Assembly (NCBI GenBank): GCA_902789665.1
Contig: CADAOY010000003.1
Span: 270,482-334,481, forward strand
Source of the DNA: an uncultured Lachnospiraceae bacterium
Lineage (GTDB): Bacteria; Bacillota; Clostridia; Lachnospirales; Lachnospiraceae
Length of the DNA: 64,000 bases
Reading direction: 5' to 3'
The first letter of the stretch is position 1. Every line of letters begins with the position of its first letter. A model generated the notes under the pieces. The model had not been told where the DNA came from. It was given only the letters and a program-made list of their open reading frames with translations, and ran no database searches. Positions 58,424-64,000 of this stretch are shown here, one piece after another. Position numbers and translations under genes: made by a program.

Positions 58424-59926
58424 ATGTTATTTAATTCCATACAGTTTTTACTGTTCTTTCCAATAGTAATATTAATATATTTTGTAATTCCGAAGAAGCT
58501 GAAGATGTACTGGCTTTTAATGGCGAGCTACTATTTCTACATGTGCTGGAATTATAAATATGCGGTGCTGATTTTTGCAGCGACACTTGTAACTTACCTT
58601 TCCGGAATCTGGATTAAGAAGGTGAGGGATAAGGGCAAGGATAACAGCACTAAGACTTTAAAGTGGCTCGTGGCCATGTCTTTTATAGTTACGCTGGGAA
58701 TTTTGTTTGTATTTAAATATTTGGATCTGGCAATTGACAGCGTAAATACTTTCTTAAATATTTTCCATATCAGTTTAATATCAAATCCATTTTCACTGCT
58801 GCTGCCTGTAGGTATATCTTTCTATACCTTCCAGACTCTTGGTTATGTAATTGATGTATACAGGGGTGACGTGGATGCTGAGAAGAATTTCTTCAGATAT
58901 GCCTTGTTTGTAAGTTTCTTCCCTCAGCTGGTGGCAGGCCCTATTGAGAGGTCGAAAAATCTGCTAGGTCAGATTAGAGATCTGGACAAAAAAAGAATGT
59001 GGAATTACGAAGGCTTCGTAAGTGGTTTTGGACTAATGCTTTATGGCCTTTTTATGAAAATGGTCATCGCCGACAGGGTTTCACTTTTTGTAGATGGTGT
59101 CTATAATGACCTTTATCTTGCAGGTACAGTGGAAACGGTGCTTGCAGCTGTTGGTTTTTCAATTCAGATTTATACAGACTTCGCCGGATATTCAGCAATT
59201 GCAATTGGCGCTGCAAGAATGATGGGATTTAATCTTATGGAGAACTTCAATACTCCATATCTTGCTACAAGCATTGCGGATTTCTGGCACAGATGGCATA
59301 TATCCTTAAGTACCTGGTTCAGGGATTATCTTTATATTCCACTTGGTGGAAACAGAAAAGGAAAGTGGCGCAAATATCTTAATCTTATGATTACCTTCTG
59401 GGTTAGCGGTTTGTGGCATGGAGCTGCATGGCACTATGTTGTATGGGGCGGCATCCATGGTTTCTATCAGGTAGTTGGGGACTTACTTAAGCCTGCAAGG
59501 GAAAAATGCAGAAAGCTTCTTAATATTAGTGAAGAGCCAGTCAGCTACAAAATCGGCCAGATATTCATTACCTACTGCCTTACAACTTTTGCCTGGATAT
59601 TTTTCAGATCATCATCCATGCTTGAGGCAGCAAAATTCATAAAGCATATGATCACAAGATTTAATCCATGGGTTTTATTTGATGAAAGTCTTTATGAATA
59701 CGGACTTGATAGCAGGGAAGTATTAATATTATTATTCGCTTTATGTATTCTGATAATTGGAAGTTTGATCAGATATAAAAAGGGCGAGGATGTTGGTAAG
59801 TTTTTATATAAACAGAATCTGATGTTCAGATGGATAGTATTTTTATTCTTCATCATAACTATTATTGTATTTGGTGAATATGGTGTGGATTTCAGTTCTG
59901 CACAGTTTATATATTTTGCATTTTAA
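58424..59926 (+). CDS. MBOAT-family membrane O-acyltransferase (AlgI/DltB-like)
   Basis: A 500-residue protein with about 11-12 membrane helices. The family signature is clear: FNTPYLATSIADFWHRWHISLS and LWHGAAWHYVVWGG, the latter holding the catalytic His (about 333). Such proteins pass acetyl groups across the membrane to surface polysaccharide or teichoic acid. GGGGACGTA precedes ATG. The SGNH-type gene that follows is the expected partner for acyl transfer to the polymer. Confidence 0.95.
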   Translation: MLFNSIQFLLFFPIVILIYFVIPKKLKMYWLLMASYYFYMCWNYKYAVLIFAATLVTYLSGIWIKKVRDKGKDNSTKTLKWLVAMSFIVTLGILFVFKYLDLAIDSVNTFLNIFHISLISNPFSLLLPVGISFYTFQTLGYVIDVYRGDVDAEKNFFRYALFVSFFPQLVAGPIERSKNLLGQIRDLDKKRMWNYEGFVSGFGLMLYGLFMKMVIADRVSLFVDGVYNDLYLAGTVETVLAAVGFSIQIYTDFAGYSAIAIGAARMMGFNLMENFNTPYLATSIADFWHRWHISLSTWFRDYLYIPLGGNRKGKWRKYLNLMITFWVSGLWHGAAWHYVVWGGIHGFYQVVGDLLKPAREKCRKLLNISEEPVSYKIGQIFITYCLTTFAWIFFRSSSMLEAAKFIKHMITRFNPWVLFDESLYEYGLDSREVLILLFALCILIIGSLIRYKKGEDVGKFLYKQNLMFRWIVFLFFIITIIVFGEYGVDFSSAQFIYFAF

Positions 59927-59931
59927 AAAAT

Positions 59932-59945
59932 GTGGTTTTAACCAC
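59932..59945. repeat. GTGGTTTTAACCAC palindrome between MBOAT and SGNH genes
   Basis: A 14-bp inverted repeat with a TT centre, flanks AAAAAT and GAATG, in the 31-bp gap between the two acylation genes. One of five copies. Confidence 0.8.
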
Positions 59946-59957
59946 GAATGAGGATTT

Positions 59958-61394
59958 ATGAGTAAAAAAGTCAAATTCGCCAGAATTATTATTTTCATAA
60001 TTCTTGCGGGAATATGTATTGCAATTACATATAAGGTTTTGTCGTGGAAAGATACCATTACCACATATCAGTCTTCCATGGAGATGCTTTATAATACTCC
60101 GGATGATACGATGGACGTGGTCTTTGTTGGCAATTCTCATGTTAATATTGGAATAGATCCTGAGATTCTATGGAGAGATTATGGTTATTCTGCTTTTGAC
60201 TTAACCATCTCAGGTACGGATATTTCGGGTAATTATCATATTATTAAAGAGATGCTTAAGACGCAGTCTCCTAAACTGGTAGTTGTGGATTTGCATGCGG
60301 CTTCTTTTGACAATATAACTGTATTAGCAAATGTCTACAGGAAATTTCTTGGAATGAGAACATCTGCCAACAGTATAGGAATGGTAATGGAAGACGTTAA
60401 TATTCTTAACTGGCCTGATTATATTTTCCGTTTTCCTATTATTCATACCAGATATAAGGAACTCGGACGCTATGATTTTTACGAAAATCCGGTTAATACT
60501 TATGTAAGGGGTAATATTTTATCATTCCATCAGGGCGAATCATATGACATGAGTTCCATAGCAGCTAATGGAGATATATTAGACCTTAAGGATTCAAATA
60601 AGGAGTGGGTTGATAAATTAATTACGCTTTCTGAAGAAAATGATTTTGATCTTCTTTTTATTGTGACACCTTGTGTTCTTACTACAGAGGGGCAGGGCAG
60701 AATAGATACTGTTAAAAAGTATGGTGAGGAAAATGGTATTCCTACTATTGATGGAAATTTACTCGGACAGGAATTAGGTCTTGATTACAGCACTGATTTT
60801 TCTGATGACACTCACCTTAATACTTATGGAGCTGAAAAATTCACTACATATTTAGGTAAGTATATTAACGAGAATTATGCCTTAGAGAATCATAAATCTG
60901 AAAGCGGAGTTGCCAATCCGGGCTACGAGCAGTGGGATAAGGCTCTTGTAAGATATAATAATTTCGTTAAAGAAGATGAACTACTTAAGAGCGAAGATTT
61001 AAATGCATATGTGGATAACCTGCTTGAATTAGAGAATGTTAAGTGCATAATTTCTTTAGAGGGCAAATATGAGGACAGCATTATGGATTATTCTCCGGCA
61101 CTTGAGAAATTAGGACTTAATCTCAATGATTTCTTAAATGGTGGCAAGTGGTTATATGATAATGGAACTGTAGAAAGAATATATTATAATAATCCTGACG
61201 CAGAACCATATATGTTTGAACTTTCTCCAAAATACGCAGTTAAAGTTCAGTTTACAGATGATGAATATGGCGGATTATTGCAAAAAGACAACATTTTAAT
61301 CAATAGAGAAAACTATTCTAACGATGGTGCTTATCTTAGATTTATAATTTATGATTCATTCCTTGATGAAATAATTGATTATCGTGGATTCTAG
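59958..61394 (+). CDS. Membrane-anchored SGNH-like acyltransferase/esterase
   Basis: A 478-residue protein with one N-terminal membrane helix (about 8-26) and an extracellular domain with SGNH-type blocks: VFVGNSHVNIGI (block I, Ser is followed by His) and DDTHLNTYGAEKFTTYL (block V with Asp/His). Such DltD/AlgX-like proteins accept the acyl group from an MBOAT and move it onto polymer. The C-terminal 130 residues form an extra domain I do not recognise. GAGGATTTATG start is well placed, 31 nt after MBOAT. Confidence 0.88.
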   Translation: MSKKVKFARIIIFIILAGICIAITYKVLSWKDTITTYQSSMEMLYNTPDDTMDVVFVGNSHVNIGIDPEILWRDYGYSAFDLTISGTDISGNYHIIKEMLKTQSPKLVVVDLHAASFDNITVLANVYRKFLGMRTSANSIGMVMEDVNILNWPDYIFRFPIIHTRYKELGRYDFYENPVNTYVRGNILSFHQGESYDMSSIAANGDILDLKDSNKEWVDKLITLSEENDFDLLFIVTPCVLTTEGQGRIDTVKKYGEENGIPTIDGNLLGQELGLDYSTDFSDDTHLNTYGAEKFTTYLGKYINENYALENHKSESGVANPGYEQWDKALVRYNNFVKEDELLKSEDLNAYVDNLLELENVKCIISLEGKYEDSIMDYSPALEKLGLNLNDFLNGGKWLYDNGTVERIYYNNPDAEPYMFELSPKYAVKVQFTDDEYGGLLQKDNILINRENYSNDGAYLRFIIYDSFLDEIIDYRGF

Positions 61395-61403
61395 GAAACA
61401 TTT

Positions 61404-61430
61404 AAAAATGCCCTGAAATTGGGCATTTTT
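61404..61430 (+). terminator. Terminator of the MBOAT-SGNH operon
   Basis: AAAAATGCCC (61404-61413) and GGGCATTTTT (61421-61430) form a perfect 10-bp stem with a 7-nt loop, 10 nt past the stop. Strong intrinsic terminator. Confidence 0.9.
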
Positions 61431-61436
61431 GAGTAT

Positions 61437-61488
61437 TCAACCATTGGTTGAGTTAAAAAAAATAATAGATTTTTTGCAACTCAACTAA
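61437..61488 (+). promoter_or_regulatory. Alternative hairpins upstream of the XRE regulator
   Basis: A perfect 7-1-7 palindrome TCAACCA-T-TGGTTGA (61437-61451) shares its right half with a longer hairpin: TTGGTTGAGTTAAAAAA (61444-61460) pairing with TTTTTT (61470-61475) and AACTCAACTAA (61478-61488). The two foldings exclude each other. It could be the operator of the XRE protein or an attenuator-like leader. The downstream ribosome site AGGAGG is itself in a GAGG-GCT-CCTC mini-hairpin (61537-61550 area). Confidence 0.5.
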
Positions 61489-61549
61489 CAGTTCGTGGTA
61501 TTTAATATTGCAAAATGCTAGTGTGGACTTACAGAAAGGAGGGCTCCTC

Positions 61550-62179
61550 ATGGATCAGGAAAAAATTGGAAAGTTTATACAACAAAGCAGAAAAGAACAG
61601 GGGCTTACACAGGCTGCGCTCGCAGAAAAATTAGGTATTACGGACAGGGCGGTTTCAAAATGGGAAACCGGACACAGTCTTCCGGACGCAGCTATTATGC
61701 AGGACTTGTGCGAAATTCTGCACATTGAAATCAGTGAGCTTTTCGCTGGGGAGCATATAGTTATGGAAAATTATAAAGAATATGCAGAGACACTTATTCT
61801 GGAAATGAAGCAGAAAGAAGAAGAATCAGCAAAAAGACTTTTATTTATTGAAAAATGTCTGATTTACATTATTCTTCCGGTTTATGTTGTGATGATTCTC
61901 TCCGGAGCTTATGTATGTAATGAAGGAATGATTCCTATCGGATGTCTTTTGATTGCGGTTGCAGTCATAAGTGTTGTTGCCACAGGTATAATTGGACTTC
62001 ATATTGAGCATAAGGCAGGATATTATGAATGCCCAAACTGTGGTGAAAGATATGTTCCGACTTACAATGCGGTTCTTTGGGCGCCTCACATCGGAACAGC
62101 AAGAAAAATGAGATGTCCACATTGTAATCAAAGGGGTTATCATAAGAAAGTGATTTCTAAAGAAAGAGGAGAAAACTAA
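61550..62179 (+). CDS. XRE-family regulator with membrane helices and zinc ribbon
   Basis: A 209-residue protein. Residues 5-60 are a helix-turn-helix (IGKFIQQSRKEQGLTQAALAEKL ... SKWETGHSLPD in order), followed by a short linker, two membrane helices (about 102-145), and a C-terminal zinc ribbon with CPNCGERY and CPHCNQRG. I use ATG 61550 (AGGAGG 7 nt upstream) rather than ATG 61508. It shares a base with the YhfC gene, so the pair is one unit, perhaps a membrane-linked sensor and its membrane partner. Confidence 0.88.
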   Translation: MDQEKIGKFIQQSRKEQGLTQAALAEKLGITDRAVSKWETGHSLPDAAIMQDLCEILHIEISELFAGEHIVMENYKEYAETLILEMKQKEEESAKRLLFIEKCLIYIILPVYVVMILSGAYVCNEGMIPIGCLLIAVAVISVVATGIIGLHIEHKAGYYECPNCGERYVPTYNAVLWAPHIGTARKMRCPHCNQRGYHKKVISKERGEN

Positions 62180-63054
62180 TGGAATTTCAGCAAATCGGAA
62201 CTTTACAGTTTGTATATATGATAATCGGATTAATTCTGTTTCTGACAGTTCCGCTGGCTATTGCGTTGGTATGGAAATTCAGGAAAAAAGAGCGCTTCAC
62301 CACTATTTTAGTGGGCGCGGGTACTTTTCTTTTATTTGTACTGATTCTGGAAAAGCCTATACAGAACGTGCTGCTTTTTCCAACGGCAATGGGACTTCCG
62401 GATCATCCGATAGCTCAGTTTATTAATGCAAGGCCTTTATTGTTGGCATTTTTGGTAGGGCTTTTTCCGGGATTATTTGAAGAAACAGGAAGACTGGTAG
62501 CCTATCTTACAGTACTTAAAAAAAGACGCAACAAAGAAACGTCTATTTCATATGGCATAGGTCATGGCGGATTCGAAGTTATACTGATATTAGGACTAAC
62601 CTTTTTTGAATATATAATGTATGCCGTAATGATTAACAGCGGGGCTTTTGCCCAGATGGTGCAGCAGGTTGCGGAAGTGGCACCGGATCAGGTAAGTGCC
62701 ATGACGGACCTGGCGGACACTCTGGCCAAATTCTCGCTTGGAGATCTGAGCATAAATGTTGTGGAAAGAATTTTTGCAGTATTATTCCATGTAGGTGCTT
62801 CGATTATGGTATTCTATGCAGTTAAGGATAAGAAGAAATTCTGGTTATATCCACTTGCAATAGCAGTTCATACCATAATGGACGCCATTGTCGGCATGCT
62901 TATGTATGGCGTCATCGACATTCCGATGTGGGGAATGGAAATAATTATTGCAGTTATAGGTATTGCAGTATTTGGCGGCGCTTTCTTCTTATTATATAAG
63001 AAAGATTCTGATACCATTGAAGCCTCAAAGACTGAGCCGGTAAAAGAAGCCTAA
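62179..63054 (+). CDS. YhfC-family intramembrane protease-like protein
   Basis: A 291-residue protein with about eight membrane helices. The motifs FPGLFEETGRLVAY (EExxR type) and YGIGHGGFEVI (His-Gly-Gly-Phe-Glu) match the YhfC family, related to CPBP-type abortive-infection/CAAX proteases. Substrate unknown. It follows the XRE regulator with a 1-nt overlap. The tail (about 275-291) is charged. Confidence 0.9.
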   Translation: MEFQQIGTLQFVYMIIGLILFLTVPLAIALVWKFRKKERFTTILVGAGTFLLFVLILEKPIQNVLLFPTAMGLPDHPIAQFINARPLLLAFLVGLFPGLFEETGRLVAYLTVLKKRRNKETSISYGIGHGGFEVILILGLTFFEYIMYAVMINSGAFAQMVQQVAEVAPDQVSAMTDLADTLAKFSLGDLSINVVERIFAVLFHVGASIMVFYAVKDKKKFWLYPLAIAVHTIMDAIVGMLMYGVIDIPMWGMEIIIAVIGIAVFGGAFFLLYKKDSDTIEASKTEPVKEA

Positions 63055-63089
63055 AATCCCCGCCTCCCATACAGACAAAAAATAAAGAA

Positions 63090-63119
63090 TTGAAATAAAT
63101 AAAGAAATATGTTTATAAT
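63090..63119 (+). promoter_or_regulatory. gtrA promoter
   Basis: TTGAAA (63090-63095), 18-nt spacer, perfect TATAAT (63114-63119), 25 bp before the GtrA start. Ribosome site GAAGGAGAGTCTGC follows. Confidence 0.75.
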
Positions 63120-63144
63120 ATGTAGAACTTGAAGGAGAGTCTGC

Positions 63145-63657
63145 ATGGAAACAATTAAAAAACTGTATAAGAAATATGAAGAGATTATTGTCTATTTAAT
63201 AGTGGGAGTTCTGACCACGATTTTCTCATGGGGAGCCTGCTGGGTTGCCAAGGTTTGTGGTCTTGATTCAGATAATGAATTTCAAAACTTCATTATTAAT
63301 ACAATAGGCTGGGTTGCGGGCGTGCTTTTTGCCTACCCGTTAAACCGTATATGGGTATTCCATAGTAAAAACAAGCATATCATTAAAGAGTTCTTCGGCT
63401 TCGCCGGCTCCAGACTTGGTACATGGATTCTTGATATTGTGATTATGTTTGTATTTATTAATGTATGGAAAATCTTTCTTCCTATATGTGTATGGAGCCA
63501 GAAAGTCTTTGGTTTCCTCGCATCCTGGAATATAGATGATCTCCATTACTGGTTTGTAAAGATCTTCATTTCAGCCGTACTTGTTACAATACTAAATTAT
63601 GTATTCAGTAAATTATTAATATTTAATAAGAAGTCTTCAGATAAGAATGAAGAATAG
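63145..63657 (+). CDS. GtrA-family membrane protein
   Basis: A 170-residue protein with four membrane helices and the GtrA pattern: KYEEIIVYLIVGVLTTIFSW (about 11-30), NTIGWVAGVLFAYPLNRIWVF (about 51-71). GtrA-like proteins are thought to flip polyprenyl-linked sugars for surface glycans. Preceded by GAAGGAGAG. Last protein gene in the window; a promoter and hairpin follow. Confidence 0.93.
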   Translation: METIKKLYKKYEEIIVYLIVGVLTTIFSWGACWVAKVCGLDSDNEFQNFIINTIGWVAGVLFAYPLNRIWVFHSKNKHIIKEFFGFAGSRLGTWILDIVIMFVFINVWKIFLPICVWSQKVFGFLASWNIDDLHYWFVKIFISAVLVTILNYVFSKLLIFNKKSSDKNEE

Positions 63658-63756
63658 TTTCTTCCTATATATAAGGAAAAAGTTGTGCTAAAGTTTGTAC
63701 CAAAATACTAGATATTGCGGTGCAAAAATTTCTTTAAAAAAACATATTTAAAATCA

Positions 63757-63785
63757 TTGACTTAGAGTATTTATGATGTTATTAT
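63757..63785 (+). promoter_or_regulatory. Promoter P1 ahead of the probable rRNA operon
   Basis: TTGACT (63757-63762), 17-nt spacer, TATTAT (63780-63785). Its start site would fall at about 63792, inside the left arm of the hairpin at 63790-63817. Confidence 0.6.
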
Positions 63786-63789
63786 AAAG

Positions 63790-63817
63790 TTCCACTGCGA
63801 GAAATACAGCAGTGGAA
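63790..63817 (+). terminator. Hairpin terminator between P1 and P2
   Basis: TTCCACTGC (63790-63798) and GCAGTGGAA (63809-63817) form a perfect 9-bp stem with a 10-nt loop, then TTTTCTT. It would end GtrA transcripts and shield P2 from readthrough. Confidence 0.8.
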
Positions 63818-63845
63818 TTTTCTTGTAAAAAACTTAAAAAAGTTG

Positions 63846-63874
63846 TTGACAAGCGAACAGAATAATGATACTAT
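63846..63874 (+). promoter_or_regulatory. Strong promoter P2, probable rRNA operon promoter
   Basis: Perfect TTGACA (63846-63851), 17-nt spacer, extended -10 TGATACTAT (TACTAT at 63869-63874). A promoter this strong with a long leader and no open frame fits a 16S rRNA operon beginning past the right edge. Confidence 0.8.
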
Positions 63875-64000
63875 AGTTCTGTTGCGGTTTGAGAGCAACA
63901 AGTACCTTGACAAATAAACAGTAATGCAACCCTGAAACAATTCTAAATATTGAAGAAATTCAATGAGAGTTAATTTCAGAGAAAGACAAACCTTTAAAAT
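63875..64000 (+). other. Probable rRNA operon leader
   Basis: 126 nt with no open frame. It contains GTTTGAGAGCAAC, AGTACCTTGACAAATAA, and near its end AATGAGAGTT and AAAGACAAACC, resembling the antitermination (boxA-like) leaders before 16S genes in Lachnospiraceae. The 16S start itself is not in the window. The 188 nt between GtrA and this leader hold only the promoters and hairpin listed. Confidence 0.55.

Overview
The window is a low-GC chromosomal segment spanning a replication origin. Gene content and order (rnpA-rpmH-dnaA-dnaN-S4-recF-gyrB-gyrA on one side, yidD-yidC-jag-mnmE-mnmG-rsmG-parA-parB on the other), a DUF4446 gene beside parB, EFR1-type ferredoxin, two-subunit class I fumarase and class B sortase all point to Firmicutes, class Clostridia. 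A member of Lachnospiraceae (Butyrivibrio/Pseudobutyrivibrio-like) is my inference. The origin is flanked by DnaA-box clusters around 42.5-44.4 kb. Almost all genes left of it run on the minus strand and all genes right of it on the plus strand, so transcription follows replication. The one clear protein-coding exception is an unrecognised 854-residue gene at 15444-18008.

Left arm, from the edge towards the origin: glutamate dehydrogenase (cut by the window edge); an unknown protein with a sigma-region-4-like N-terminus; trmB; a D-Ala-D-Ala carboxypeptidase gene broken by a 10-bp tandem duplication; a membrane diguanylate cyclase; tRNA-Ser(GCU); an EFR1-fumA-fumB-rsbW-like operon; a glycogen branching enzyme with a Lys/Ala/Thr-rich tail; a very acidic 1017-residue protein with a degenerate AAA+-like domain; an aldo/keto reductase; the 854-residue gene; tatD-rsmA; tRNA-Lys(CUU); two lipoproteins; a DUF6056-like membrane protein; an esterase; a heterodimeric ABC exporter followed by a class B sortase; and an operon of antiporter, sodium symporter, DUF2142-like membrane protein and LysR regulator. 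Next come an acyltransferase and gyrA-gyrB-recF-S4-dnaN-dnaA.

Right arm: rpmH, rnpA, yidD, yidC, jag, mnmE, mnmG, rsmG, a coiled-coil protein, then a 713-bp gap holding parS sites and a GC-rich folded element, then parA-parB, DUF4446, serS, tRNA-Arg(CCU), a GNAT acetyltransferase, dtd, a YcxB-like protein, an MBOAT/SGNH surface-acylation pair, an XRE regulator with a YhfC-type membrane protein, GtrA, and a strong promoter and leader that probably start a ribosomal RNA operon just past the right edge.

The most unusual signals are non-coding. (1) Four intergenic copies of a hairpin element share an asymmetric internal loop (TG opposite TAG) between AAAA/TTTT and CTCT/AGAG helices. Compensatory base changes occur in two helices and three copies carry a CTTG tetraloop. 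The largest copy sits inside a 281-nt element closed by a perfect 19-bp stem beside parS. (2) Five copies of the palindrome GTGGTTWTAACCAC with conserved flanks. Neither family is explained by the genes around it.
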